From assembly GCF_027580225.2 (NCBI RefSeq), contig NC_073361.2, positions 27,948,001 to 28,012,000 on the forward strand: a stretch of DNA of 64,000 nt, read 5' to 3'. The position numbers and the translations under genes were made by a program. Shown one piece after another: positions 8,880 through 20,189 of this stretch; within the stretch, counting starts at the first letter, position 1; every line of letters starts with the position of its first letter. This DNA comes from Misgurnus anguillicaudatus. Lineage: Eukaryota; Chordata; Actinopteri; Cypriniformes; Cobitidae. Under the pieces are notes generated by a model. That model saw nothing but the letters and a program-made list of their open reading frames with translations. It made no database searches and had not been told where the DNA came from.

Positions 8880-10350
8880 TTTTCCAACTTTCCAGTCATA
8901 AATGACACAGCTAATAAGCTGCTTTCCCAGCAACTATCCAAAGACAAATTATTCAGGGGCAGCAATTAGCTGGCAGGCTGGGAGGACCCATAATGCTCCT
9001 CTGAGCCGAGTACAGCAGAGCCTGGAGGGGCCCCCTGTGGCCCCTGAGGCAGCGTGAGAGGCCCCTGCGGCCTCGTCATCGGGATCTGCCTAAAAAATCT
9101 TCTAATGGCAGACTGTGGCTCTTCAGACTCAGGCAAACAGCTCTCTGTAGTCTCCTGTTTTTTCCTCGCTACGCAAGAAAGTTCTGCTTTAAATTACAGC
9201 CCTCTTTTCCTCTCTCTCTGCTTCATCTCCTTTCTTATGTACCATCATCTATATCCTTCTGCTTTCACTGCTCTCCAAGGACGAAAGTTTGGAGCCTGTG
9301 TGTGAAGTAGACCTGAGAGGCGTACTGTATAAGGTGCATATATGAGGCTGTGTGCTTGTGGCATTCATTATTCTTACATAGCACAGACATAAACAACCGA
9401 AGACAGACAAACCTAATCTCATGACAATTTGTACAGTATGTATTTTACGTAAATCGTAAAACCTAATGCATACATTTTGCATGACTTGCTTTCATTCATG
9501 CGACATATCATTATTGTTTTATTTCTAGTACAATTCACGATTCATAGAAATTTAGTCCTAAAATCCGTACAAATACACATGAGATCAGGTTGGACAGACA
9601 CACTTGATAATGATAATGCTCAGTATAGTAGCTAATCATCTTTTTAAGTTGAATATTTTCTTAGTATGTGTGTTCCCACAATCGTTTGCGTTAAATATGA
9701 CTGTAATAGAATAAACATTTAAAATACAATCACGTGTTTGTTTAGACGACAGCATGCATGCACATACCATATTGAAAATGTGATCTTGACCAATGTTTTT
9801 GAGGATTTTCCTGTACCTCAAGCTGTAGCATAAAATGATTGTCAAAATGTAATACAGCGACAAAATGTATAGTTTGAATGCACTGTTAGTCACTTTGAAT
9901 AAAAATTAAACGGCTGCTTGCGGATGTTACCAATATGAACATTTTGAAATATTCAGTCCAAAGTCAAATGAGGATATTTTACCTTAGCTGTAAAAGAACT
10001 GTGTTATAATTATGATACGTCCTTGAGTTCTTGTGTTACATGCAGCACCAGGTTGTTTTTCATGTCTATATAGCAAATAACATGACGTGGTTGGGTGTTT
10101 TCTGAATAGAGCTGCACATCAAAAGGGTACACGTGAAAAAATAGTCTGTGCAACTCTAAACAGCAATGTGCACTGATTTTAACGCTGGAAAGAGCATTAT
10201 ATAACAAGCACAGTATGCACACTACATACAAATAACTAAATCCTGTGAAAACCAATGAGTCATTTTTTTGTGATTTAATGTTTTCTGCATAAAATCAGCA
10301 TACATGATGTAAAAAATGAAAATACATTTTGTATTACATATAACCTTGAT
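8880..10350. other. Repeat-free stretch, G+C-rich at its start
   Basis: 8940-9080 is notably G+C-rich (GGAGGGGCCCCCTGTGGCCCC), unlike the AT-rich surroundings; the rest is ordinary unique-looking sequence. No recognised exon: the 83- and 91-codon frames here match nothing I know. Confidence 0.35.
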
Positions 10351-10610
10351 ATCTTTATATTGAGTGAGTAAGGTCATGCCAAAGACTGAAATTAAAGTAA
10401 AATTACATTTTAATGCTCCTATCTCATAATTAGATATTGAGACTTTGGCATAGATTTCACAAATGATAAAATATAAATTATATTTAAATAAGATTTATAT
10501 AAATTGTTTATAAATTATATTAAATTTTCTTTTTTAATAATTAACATTTACATTATTATTAATTTATTATTTTATTAATATTATTAATTTATTGTTTTAG
10601 TTTTATAGTT

Positions 10611-10806
10611 CACTGAAAAAAAAATATTCATTCAATTTACTAAATTTTTTTAAGGTAAGTGGTCACAATCAATTTATTTAAGCTACATTTAAAGAAAAGC
10701 TTTTTGTTTTGATTTGTTTTTCAAATTTTTTGTTTAAGGTTAAATAAATTAATTGCAACCACTTACCTTAAAAATTTTGTAAATTGAATGAATCGTTTTT
10801 TCAGTG
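10611..10806. mobile_element. Foldback MITE, CACTGAAAAAAA ends
   Basis: The 196-bp segment is almost wholly palindromic: CACTGAAAAAAAAATATTCATTC, then AAGGTAAGTGGTCACAATC on the left mirror GATTGCAACCACTTACCTT-type sequence and TTTTTTCAGTG on the right. The same element is at 11461-12034 in the second tandem copy. It is non-coding. Confidence 0.8.
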
Positions 10807-10840
10807 TTGTAGTTTTATGTTAATTATGAATTATTATTAA

Positions 10841-11194
10841 AGGTGCAGTGTGTAATTTTTAGAAGGATCTCTTGACAGAAATGCAAAATAATATACAAAA
10901 CTTTATTATAATGAACTGTTATGTGTTTATTACCTTAGAACGAGACCTTTTTATCTACATACAAGAGGGTCCCCTTAATGGAAGTCGCCATTTTGTGCCG
11001 CCATTTTTCTACAGAAGCCCTTAACGGACAATTTTTTTTACTAAGTTGTCTCCGACGATGACATGTTTGTCCTGTGGCAGCTACCCTAGATTCTCTATGT
11101 GCTTCAAAAGCAAGGGGTGAGCAGTGGACTACGCCGTTGGTTGCAATTCGCAACCTCAACACTAGATGCCGCTAAAAATTTACAGACTGCACCT
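10841..11194. mobile_element. AGGTGCAGT TTAA MITE, copy 1
   Basis: TTAA flanks both ends (10837-10840, 11195-11198). The TIR is AGGTGCAGTGTGTAATTTTT against the complement AGGTGCAGTCTGTAAATTTT. The second tandem copy lacks it at the equivalent point near 12069, which gives the empty site ATTATTATTAACAAAACG. A sister copy is at 57614-57981. Probably piggyBac-type and non-autonomous. Confidence 0.9.
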
Positions 11195-11460
11195 TTAACA
11201 AAACATTAAACGCTCTATTATTTGTAGGATACCTTGGATAAAAGCATTTGCTTAATGAATAAATGTTTATACATTTATTTAATATTGAGTGAGTAAGGTC
11301 ATGCCAAAGACTGAAATTAAAGTAAAATGAAAATTTTATGAGATAGGAGCATGAATTAGATAATGAGACTATGGCCTGGATTTCACAAATAATAAAATAT
11401 AAATTATTAATTATATTTAAATAAGTTTTATATAATTTGTTTATAAATTATGAAGTCGTT

Positions 11461-12034
11461 CACTGAAAAAAAATTATTCATTCAATTTACAAAATTTTTT
11501 TAAGGTAAGTGGTCGCAATCAATTTGTTTAAGCTACATTTAAACAAAAGTTTTTTTATTTGTTTTGCTTTTCTAATTTTTTTTTTGTTTAAATGTAGGTT
11601 TATTAAATTGATTGCGACCACTTACCTTAAAGGCGCTCTAAGCGAATTGACGCGTTTTAGACCATAAAACATTTTTTGTTACATACAGCAAACGTCTCCT
11701 CACAATCTGCTTGCTGCCTGTCCGCTGATCAAACTGTAAAAAAACGCGATCTCTGTAGACAGCTCAGGCTTGACAAACGGCAATATCAACATAGTGGCCA
11801 AACCTAGCACAACAAAACATAACAAAGTGTTCCAGCCAAAACGACAAGAAGGATTTGGGGGTGGGGGTTGGGCGTGTTCATGAAAGCACGGACGGGAGAG
11901 GGAGGGGGAGGCGTTAGCTACGCTCCGTTTGTTTGAAAACAGTTCAAACATCAACAGGAAGTGACGTCGCACATTATTCGCTTAGAGAGCCTTTAAAAAA
12001 TTTGAGTAAATTGAATGAATAATTTTTTTCAGTG
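11461..12034. mobile_element. Foldback MITE, second copy, interrupted
   Basis: It has the same ends as 10611-10806 (CACTGAAAAAAAATTATTC and the complement at TTTTTTTCAGTG). The right arm is split after CACTTACCTTAA by the insertion at 11631-11992. Confidence 0.8.
11631..11992. mobile_element. AGGCGCTCTAAGCGAA TTAA MITE
   Basis: TTAA lies at 11627-11630 and 11993-11996. The ends are AGGCGCTCTAAGCGAAT and complement AGGCTCTCTAAGCGAAT. The empty site is preserved in the paired foldback at about 10769. The interior has a G-rich block near 11855-11910 and no transposase. Confidence 0.9.
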
Positions 12035-12150
12035 TTGTAGTTTTATGTTAATTATAAATTATTATTAACAAAACGTTAAATGCTCTATTATTTGTAGGAT
12101 ACCTTGGATAAAAGCACTTGCTAAAAAATACATGTAAATAAATGTATTAA

Positions 12151-12381
12151 AGGGATAGTTTTAAAAAAATCAGTCAAATTTTTACAAACTGATGAGCCCC
12201 ATTCACTTCCATATTGGGAAAAAAGAATACTATGGAAGTGAATGTGGTTCATGAACAAACATTTGGTTCCAAACATTCCTCAAAATATCTTTCTTTGTGT
12301 TTATCAGAATAAAGAAATTTATACAGGTAACAACATGAGAGTGAGGAAATTATGACAAAATTTTTGGGGTGAACTATCCCT
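12151..12381. mobile_element. AGGGATAGTT TTAA MITE, 231 bp
   Basis: TTAA at 12147-12150 and 12382-12385 flanks AGGGATAGTT and GGGTGAACTATCCCT. An internal inverted pair is also visible (CATTCACTTCCATA against TATGGAAGTGAATG). Related ends occur at 16699-17561 and 49901-50210. Confidence 0.85.
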
Positions 12382-12389
12382 TTAAGTGA

Positions 12390-13450
12390 TAAATTATGAT
12401 AATTTCAGCAAACCCCTACTGCTAAGTATTTTCTTCATTCTATTCAGTTGGTAAAATATCATTTTACATCAGTTTCTTTCTTTTTAAATTGAAAATGTCA
12501 ACATACAGTAGTCAAATTTGGTACACAATCTGATCATACAGCACATACTTTTATTATAAAGCCCCTTGGTAATAAAATGTTGTTCATTGTGATTTTTACA
12601 GACCATTATGAAGTCGTTGCCAAAGAACCCTCCATGATCCAAAACAATGTCAAGCCTTAAGCCTTGTACAAGTCGTGCAAGTAAAGATAATGGGAAAAGG
12701 TCTTGCATGGTATCTAAATCTATCATCTACACCTGTTTGGGCATAGTGAGCGAACTGCAGCCGGTCCAGATGGTCTCACTAGAGGATGATGCTACTTGGG
12801 AACCAAGCCACAGTATTCTTGATATTAATGATGTGTGAAGCCAGAGTGACTGGTATGTAGTCTTTAGGGTCGCTAAGACGAACGCTGCGGGAAGTCGAGC
12901 AAACCTGAGGCACCTTTCTCAGACTTTAATCTGAAGAGAAAGAAAGTTTAAAAAAAAACACCGAGCCGAATCTTCAACACTTTAGGGCAGATTCCAGCAG
13001 GCCTTGCGTGTGGAGCTTACCCAACTATCTCCTCACCTGTTCGGCAGAGATAGGGTCGGACCGTTGGCTTTGAATCAGAGTTTTTCTGTCGAAGGACTGA
13101 TTCAGCTAATTAGCCCAGTGTTGCTGTACTATCGGGCCATTTGTGGCTGTGATAAATGATCTCACTTCGCTCTTGGAGACCCTCTGCTCCGCATTCGATC
13201 CTGTGAAAAACTGCAACACAGTTTGTCGTTTTTCTCCAGAAATGAAGCTTCTTTTCAGCAAGTTCCCTCGTGATCAATGAGCAGTTGTCAGGGAAGGCAG
13301 AATGTGGTCGTGGAGAAAAAAACAATTGTCCATGCAACAAAAATGATGCATTCTGTGTATACAAAGACTCATCCGGGTCATACAGTAAATGCCCTGTAAA
13401 ATATATTCCAGTTCATGTGGGTTCGGTTTTCTAGTGCTACTACTAGTAGT
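12390..13450. other. Repeat-free stretch
   Basis: No recognised repeat. A 63-codon plus-strand frame at 12647-12838 and an 84-codon minus-strand frame at 13110-13364 match no family I recognise. Candidate region for host regulatory sequence only because it is free of transposons. Confidence 0.35.
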
Positions 13451-13465
13451 ATAAGTGAGTTGTTT

Positions 13466-13545
13466 TTAACCCATGCTGGGTAAATATTGGACAGAACACA
13501 CCGCTGGGTTAAAAATAACTGGGATGGGTAACAACCTCTCATTTG
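13466..13545 (+). repeat. CTGGGTTAA-type repeat fragment
   Basis: TTAACCCATGCTGGGTAAAT and CGCTGGGTTAAAAATAACTGGG belong to the same motif family as the minisatellite at 27376-31290. It is a single short copy. Confidence 0.5.
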
Positions 13546-13604
13546 TACAAAGCGTCACATTTCTGGCTAACGTCAGAGGTATTCAGGACAATCACAACAT
13601 TCTG

Positions 13605-14578
13605 GGGTGCATTTCCCAAACAACGACGTAACTCGTTGCTGAACGACCATAGTACGATGCATCGTTGGAGAAACTAACTACTTGTCACGACTGTTTCCCG
13701 AAAGCATAGTAACTTGGTCGCACATTCGTCGTTTGAACGATGTTGGTTTAACAACATAGTTGATGATGTCACGTAGGAGGTGATGTACTAATTCATCTGT
13801 ACAAATCGATTTAATGTCAGATTATTGCTGTACATAACATATGAAGAGTTTCGTTGCAAAACGAGATAAATCCGTTTTTTTAATTGTTCAGAAATCTCGT
13901 TTTTTGGTTGTGCATTCCAATTAATATCCATTCAACTGCAGTTGGTTTGTTTTGATTTAAACCTTCATAACTTAAAAAATACAGCTAAGTAGCACCATAA
14001 AACAAAATAATAACATGATAACATAATAATAAACATGTTTTGACAAAAACGTTAAAAAATGGATTTATCTCGTTTTGCAACGAAACTCTTCATATATTGC
14101 ATTGGAAGACTGATTTTGTTATTGTGATTTAGTTATCTGTTGTTTATTTTCAAGATATTTAATTCACGCGCAAGTTCCCTCTTACGTCACTCCTCCCAGG
14201 TATTCCCCAGGGTCTTAAAACTCGTAGCTGCGCACATGCGCAATTTTCAAATGCAGCGCTTTCATTCTGTTTACAAATTTAAAGACGTAAAATAAAATTT
14301 CTAATATTTTTAGAATGATGGATATAGACTGTACTACATGTTTTTTGCTTATTTTGTTCAAAAGCATGATCAACGTAAGTCTACATACTATAATAACAAG
14401 GAACGATGCTTCTAACGACAGGTGAAGAGCTGTCGTTCCAATGACACAAGTTAGGGATGCAGTTTGCGAATGTTCGTTTGAACGATGGTTTCGGGAAACA
14501 CCAAATCCTTGAACGATGTTAGTAACGATGGAACTTACGATGTTCGTTGGCTAACGATGCTTTTGGGAAACGCACCCA
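13605..14578. mobile_element. TIR element with GGGTGCRTTTCCCAAA ends
   Basis: The left GGGTGCATTTCCCAAAC and the complement of the right GGGTGCGTTTCCCAAAAG define an element of about 974 bp. Both subterminal regions are rich in AACGATG motifs (several between 14500 and 14560). A smaller TIR element is nested at 13842-14092. No clear target duplication. Confidence 0.7.
13842..14092. mobile_element. TGAAGAGTTTCG TIR element, 251 bp
   Basis: The ends TGAAGAGTTTCGTTGCAAAA and the exact complement at TTTTGCAACGAAACTCTTCA enclose AT-rich sequence. TIRs continue through ACGAGATAAATCC (about 33 bp). TA flanks both sides. The larger relative at 60131-61867 has TGAAGAGTTTGGTTCCAAAA ends. Confidence 0.8.
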
Positions 14579-14632
14579 TTTTTGTACAAAATCAACGTGT
14601 TTCAGTAAGCAGGGCATAGAGGAGCAACAATA

Positions 14633-14746
14633 ATGTACGGTATGTGGAAAAAAATGTGTTTTTTAACCATAAACCAAGCAAACACATTGTATTACAACAA
14701 ATACACAAAATAACGCCGTTTTTTTTTGCAATGAAATAGGTGCTCT
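14633..14746 (-). repeat. AGAGCACC-type TTAA MITE, inverted fragment
   Basis: It is the complement of the left end of the element that starts at 14861: GGAAAAAAATGTG, TAACCATAAACC, CAAATACACAAAATAACG, AATAGGTGCTCT, then TTAA at 14747-14750. It lies head to head with that copy across 114 bp. Confidence 0.75.
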
Positions 14747-14784
14747 TTAACAAATACAACAACCTTACTGTAAAGTGTTACTGT

Positions 14785-14850
14785 ACTGGATTCACTGGGT
14801 ATTGAACCCACACCCTTTTTCCAACAGAAACCTAAAACTATATACTCACA
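14785..14850 (-). repeat. tRNA-like (SINE) fragment
   Basis: GGGTATTGAACCCACACC is the complement of a B-box-like GGTTCAATACCC. It lies in the spacer between the inverted MITE copies. No A box or cloverleaf was found, so it is not a tRNA gene. Confidence 0.35.
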
Positions 14851-14860
14851 AAACCATTAA

Positions 14861-15358
14861 AGAGCACCTATTTCATTGCTAAAAAACAACGTTATTTTGT
14901 GTATTTGGTAAAATACAATGTATTTGCGTGGTTTATGGTTAAAAAACATTTTGAAGCTCCAGATTTCACTCTCTTTCTGAAACGCACGGATTTGAAAAGC
15001 TCTGCGTCCCTGATTGGCCAGCTAATCTGTACGTTGTGATTGGCCTGAAGACCTCTGACGTCAGCAGGAAATGTGATGCTCCTTACCATGTTTTAAAGAT
15101 TCGGTCACATTGCAATGCTAACAGGAGTTAACTTACAGGCTGTGAGTCCGAAGCGGGAGGAATTATGAAAATGTCGGTCTTTACTACATCACCAATCCCA
15201 GGAAGTAAACAATCCGTGTGTTTGTTGTAGTCCAAGAAAAGAGATTTACGTTGGAGACGATAAATTTACTTTGGGGTTTGTACCTTTTGCATATCATTAA
15301 CATGTACTAATACACACTTACACACCAAAGCAAATGTAAAATCGTGAATCGAACTATT
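14861..15358 (+). mobile_element. AGAGCACC-type TTAA MITE, right end lost
   Basis: TTAA at 14857-14860 precedes AGAGCACCTATTTCATTGC. The body matches 18760-20185 apart from the nested insertion there, with CCCTGATTGGCCAGCTAATC, CAGCAGGAAATGTGA, ATCACCAATCCCAGGAAG and TACTAATACACACTTACAC shared. The right TIR is not found after GTGAATCGAACTATTGG. It supplies the empty site for the insertion at 19188. Confidence 0.8.
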
Positions 15359-15359
15359 G

Positions 15360-16690
15360 GTATTCGTGATTTGGTATGGCCTTCCACCGATCATCTAAAT
15401 TCATCTCCTGTAGAACGGTGAAGATTTTCCAACACAAACTGCAACATCCTTACAACTCACCAATCACCATGGGAGTTTCCTCCCTGATGATGCGATCGCT
15501 GTGTGAATTGGGGCGTATCGAGACTTACAGCATCTGGGGTGAGATGAGGTTAAGTGGTGTATCTCACATAGGGTTCTCTTATCAGAGCACGCAGCTAATT
15601 AGAGGTTTCGACATGACTAATTTAATCGAGCATAATTTTCCCTTTAGGTCCGCAGGCAACACACCAAATATAGATTTAATAAAAACTGAACAGCACGTTC
15701 TCCAAGGAATTACATGGCACTAAAAGGGATTTAAGACCTTATCTGATATGTCGTCGAATTTTGCTGTTCAATAGTGCCGCGTACACTTACCGAGTTGAAA
15801 CGAAGAGGAACTCTCTTAGGGGAAATGCTGATTTGGGTTCTTTTTATTTTTACAACCTCGTGTATTTAGTTTGCAAAACCACACGCTTAAGAATCTCAAA
15901 GGATGCATGTCTGGCAGCCATACAGTATTTGTATCTAGTGCGCTGAGACAGGTCTCAAACAGATACAGGTTATAAATAGGCTATGAATATCAAGTTAGAC
16001 AAAATGGCATCTTTGATTTTGATGCATTTTAGCACTAAGAATCATCCATCTTAAGCGTCCCCCGTACTGGTGCACAGTATTCTCTGATGCATGCTAAATG
16101 TAATCCCCTGCTTAAAATTTATGCATTTTTTTTCACTTAATTAAGAGGACAATTCCATCAGCGGCTAACTTGAGGAGATACATCAACAACAATCTAGCAT
16201 CTTGACAAGATGGTGAGACGCAAAGGAGAAAAAAATTGAATTTTGGATGTCTGATTATGATGGAATGGGCCAATCACTCCTTCTCCCACATCAAGCAGGC
16301 ACACGTAAGCAAATCCATATTCGCATTCAGCATGCAGGCACTCTGGGTTATACCGGCGTGTGTGATACCTACGCAAACACTGGAGTCTATCAAAATAGCA
16401 TTTTCACAGTTTTGTCGGTGGATAATTGAGTGTAAATGAATTTCCATTTGGCAAATGCGGTTATTTTGCCCTGCATAATGGGGTTGGAATAATGTGTGTG
16501 CAGGTGGCCATAATGAGGAACTGTGGTGAGATTCGGTACTATCACATCATTAAAATGTTTGCATAGATACGAGCACAAGCACACCAAATAATGAGCCTGT
16601 TATAAATTATGAAAAACTAATTGAATATTTATGCTAACTGACAGTAAAGCTTGGCAACATCGCTGTAGCTTTTGAATAATGCACATGGTC
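15360..16690. other. Repeat-free stretch
   Basis: No recognised repeat or gene. A 115-codon plus-strand frame at 15376-15723 begins beside a degenerate MITE end and has no recognisable domain. Confidence 0.35.
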
Positions 16691-16698
16691 ATTTTTAA

Positions 16699-17561
16699 AG
16701 GGATAATTCGCCCAAAAAATGAAAATAATGTCATTAATGACTCACCCTCATGTCGTTTCAAACTCGTAAGACCTCCTTTATCTTCGGAACACAGTTTAAG
16801 ATGTTTTATATTTAGTTCGAGAGCTTGTTGACCCGAGAGATTGAAAATCTACGTACGGTATACTGTCCATGTCCAGAAAGGTAATAAAAACATCATCAAA
16901 TTAGTCCATTTGACATCAGTGGGTCAGTCAGAATGTGTTGAAGCATTGAAAATACATTTTGGTTCAAAAATAACAAAAATTACGACTTTATTCCGCATTG
17001 TCTTCTCTTCCGTGTCTGTTGTGAAGCGCATGGGCGAGACTAAAGTCACGTGACTGCAGTGACACACATGACATGTTATCCTCAGACATGTTTGCAATTT
17101 TTTTTTCAAACTTCGGGAGCGTACGTCTCCCTTAGACTGTAAACGAAGCCCAGACACACACAAAAAAACAGCTGGGGCGCACCAGATAACACGTCAGCTG
17201 CGTCACTGCAGTCACGTGACTTTAGTCTCGCGCATGCGCTTCACAACAAATGCATTAGAGAAGAAAATGCTGAATAAAGTCGTAATTTTTTTTTTGGATC
17301 AAAATGTATTTTCAATGCTTCAACACATTCTAACTGACCCACTGATGTCACATGGACTACATTGATGATGTTTTTATTACCTTCTGGACATGGACAGTAT
17401 ACCGTACGTAGATTTTCAATCTTTCGGGTCAACAAGCTCTCTGACTAAATATAACACATCTTAAACTGTGTTTCGAAGATTTACGGAGGTCTTATGAGTT
17501 TGGATTGATATGAGGGTGAGTCATTTATGACATTCTTTTCATTTTGGGGTGAACTATCCCT
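16699..17561. mobile_element. Long foldback element with TTAA duplication, 863 bp
   Basis: TTAA at 16695-16698 and 17562-17565. The ends AGGGATAATTCGCCC and GGGTGAACTATCCCT open inverted arms of roughly 360 bp. Mirror pairs include TCTACGTACGGTATACTGTCC near 16849 and its complement near 17390, and CACGTGACTGCAGTGAC against GTCACTGCAGTCACGTG around 17048 and 17204. Reading frames on both strands (70, 79 and 64 codons) are mirror artefacts. Confidence 0.9.
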
Positions 17562-17565
17562 TTAA

Positions 17566-18755
17566 GTAATAAGGTAAAAATTTACTCTATTTTGCCAGCA
17601 TTTTGAAATATCAGCCATGTTTGTTAAATTCAGATTCGACATTATGATCTATTTACGTGCAACTAAAAATACAATCACTGCTGGCTGAACTCACTGTAAA
17701 CTGGAAGTATGAAACATGAGTCAAGATGGGAAATCCTTATTTAATGGGATTGTGGGTAATGATGTTTGTTTAGCGGTAATGTGGCGATTGAAGCTGTAGT
17801 TTAGCAGCTGGGTGATGTAATTACTGGCATGCTGCCGCAGTACTCTTCATCTCATTTAAATCCCTTGTTTATCGTCACAGGGGCTGTTGACTTGAGTCAA
17901 TTTGTCCAAATTCTCTTTTCCCCACGTCTTAAATTTCATTTATTTCAAACCAGCAAGATATGATGTTGTGAGTCGAAGAAAAAAAAAACAATCTGACCGT
18001 TTCCTGCAAGCTGCTGGTGAATTTAAGCAGCGCCATTCAGAATTAATGCTATTAGAGGATTAGATTCTTAGAAATGCTAAATATTTCGTGAGCTCTCTGT
18101 TGCTGTCTACCGTATGCCATTTACTTGGGGAATCTAAAGATTGGAGAGTTACAGAGAGGGATGGAAAGGGGTGAAGATGAAGAGGATCATGGGAGCGCTT
18201 GTGAGAGAATATTTATGAGGGCCACGTCAGGTCAGAACCACCCAGGATCATTTATAATTTAATTGTAGAGATACACACAGCATAAGTTTCAGTGAATATG
18301 TTTTTGTTCCTCGGAGTACAGAATTTCTTTTGTTCTTTTCTCTCTAGACATGAAAAAATAATATGAGTAAGACATACTGTGAAACCGAGTATAGGTATTA
18401 AAAAAAACTTCATTTACAGTTTCATGAAAATCACTAGCTATTAGGAGTCCAGGACCCTGTATACGCCTAAGTGAGTTGAAATGCACAGCATTATTTCATG
18501 CGTGAAGACGTTTAGACTGAAACGGGAAGTTAGGGCGGGACATACTGAGTGCCTCTTCCCTTTTTAAAATTGCATCTAGTTTACCTCACAGCCTGAAATA
18601 AGAGAATATAAAGTGCAGAATGAAAAAATCATTGATATAGAGGTCCGGACGTCAGGTGACCCATTCTGTGTATGGCACCATACTGGCAGGCAAGGACAGC
18701 CAGGAGCGAATATAAAATGAATGGTGCGAGCAAGAGTTTCAATGCGCACTTTAAT
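17566..18755. other. Repeat-free stretch
   Basis: No recognised repeat except low-complexity A runs. The sequence around 17700-17900 (TGATGTAATTACTGGCATG and similar) looks like unique vertebrate non-coding DNA. Confidence 0.35.
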
Positions 18756-19187
18756 TTAAAGAGTACCAAAAAACAACATTATTTTGTGTATTTGGTATAA
18801 TACAATGTGTTCACGTGGTTTATAATTAAAAAACATATTATTTTCCACATACCGTACGCTGTGTCCCTGATTGCCCAGCTAATCTGTACGTTGTGATTGG
18901 CATAAATACCTCTGATGTCAGCAGGAAATGTGACGCTCCTTACCATGTTTAAAAGATTCTCCCACAATGCAATGCTAACAGGATAACTTACAGGCTGTCA
19001 GTCCAAGCGGGAGGAATTATGATAATGTCGGTCTTGTCTACATCACCAATCCCAGGAAGTAAACTGTTGCCTACAATCCATGTGTTTGTTGAAGTCCAAA
19101 AAAAAGAGATTTACGTTGGAGATGATAACTCGCGTCATTGTTTACTTTGGGGTCTGTACCTTTTGTATATCATTAACACGTACTAAT

Positions 19188-20124
19188 CAGTCCCTCCAGA
19201 AAAACGTGATTATGCGATCACATGATTTAATGCATAATCAGCCAAAGTCAGCATATTTATGTGGAGGACGCATTTTTTCAAATACGCCACACTTTCGCAG
19301 CATAAATTGCAGATTTCCGTTCGCAAAATATGCAGGGCTTGCATGATTTCATAATCCTCGCATTTCCGTAGCAAAAATCCCATATTTCTTAGCAGAAAGT
19401 TGAAAAAAGTTGAAAAAGCGCTGTTGCCATGGGAACGTTATGAAGTTACGTGATTATGTGATGTGAACATTAGAGCCTGACCGATATATCGGCAGGCCGA
19501 TATTAGGCTTTTTTTTTCAAACTATCGGTATCGGCAGTCATAATGGCCGATAAATGAATATTTAAAAAAAAAAAACGGATGAAACAGCCTTCAACCATGT
19601 CATGATTGTTGCCGTTGTATACTCTGTCCACCAGAGGGCACTCTACATCCTCCCTGTTGGCAACACTCGTGTATAACGCGTCACACATCCTGCAACCTGC
19701 TGATCCAGCCAGAGTTGGGCAGAGAGAACAACGGTTAAGTGAGTTCATGGTGAGTTGGTCACGAGACAATAAAGAAACAAGTTTCTTTTTCAATGGAATT
19801 AACATATTATTTTAGTTAAAACTCATAAATAACTACAAATAACTAATCTGTTAATGTTTTGTTGTGCGTTTCTGAAAATAAAAATAAAAATATTGGCCAA
19901 TATATCGGAATATCGGATTTTTAAACCAACAAACATTTGTATCGGTATCGGCCTTCAAAATCCTTTATCGGTCGGGCTCTAGTGAACATCATTGAAAAGC
20001 TGCAAACATTTTTGCAAGTTCCCGCAGTTTCATCGCATTTAAAAAAAAAATGTGTCAAAATGTGTCGCAAGATCAAGGATTTTTGCCCGCAACAATCACA
20101 AAAAAACTTTTTTTGGAAGGACTG
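19188..20124. mobile_element. CAGTCC-family TIR element, 6-bp TSD, copy 2
   Basis: The ends CAGTCCCTCCAGAAAA and complement CAGTCCTTCCAAAAAA are flanked by ACTAAT at 19182-19187 and 20125-20130. The paralogous MITE at 15306 has ACTAAT once. The body matches 7039-7513. It is itself interrupted by a hAT element at 19471-19981; without that it is about 418 bp. Confidence 0.9.
19471..19981. mobile_element. hAT-type MITE, TAGAGCC ends, 8-bp TSD
   Basis: GTGAACAT at 19463-19470 and 19982-19989 is an exact 8-bp duplication. The ends are TAGAGCCTGACCGATA and complement TAGAGCCCGACCGATA. Subterminal blocks are rich in ATCGGC and TATCGG. The 511-bp body contains CACCAGAGGGCACTC and no transposase. Confidence 0.92.
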
Positions 20125-20189
20125 ACTAATACACACTTACACACCAAAGGAAATGTAAAAACGTGAATCGGATAATAGGTGCTCTTTAA

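Larger units (their letters stand above)
10357..11281 (+). repeat. Tandem duplication, copy 1
   Basis: It starts ATATTGAGTGAGTAAGGTC, contains the foldback at 10611-10806, then GTTGTAGTTTTATGTTAAT, a TTAA element at 10841-11194, and CAAAACATTAAACGCTC followed by GGATACCTTGGATAAAAGC. Copy 2 starts at 11282, so the offset is 925 bp: a 571-bp ancestral unit plus 354 bp of insertion. A related fragment is at 23087-23200. Confidence 0.85.
11282..12146 (+). repeat. Tandem duplication, copy 2
   Basis: It repeats the order of copy 1: ATATTGAGTGAGTAAGGTC, foldback, GTTGTAGTTTTATGTTAAT, CAAAACGTTAAATGCTC, GGATACCTTGGATAAAAGC. It lacks the insertion of copy 1 and instead carries a different TTAA element inside the foldback (11631-11992). 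Confidence 0.85.
18760..20185 (+). mobile_element. AGAGCACC-type TTAA MITE hosting two nested elements
   Basis: TTAA at 18756-18759 and 20186-20189 flanks AGAGTACC and the right end AATAGGTGCTCT. Without the insertion at 19188-20124 and its duplicated ACTAAT, the element is about 483 bp. It is the outermost layer of a three-level nest and matches 14861-15358. Confidence 0.88.

Noticed and set aside
15376..15723. 115-codon frame as a possible exon
   Set aside because: No domain recognised and no flanking splice signals that I could support.
16841..17435. Frames on both strands with similar peptides
   Set aside because: They are the mirrored arms of the foldback at 16699-17561.
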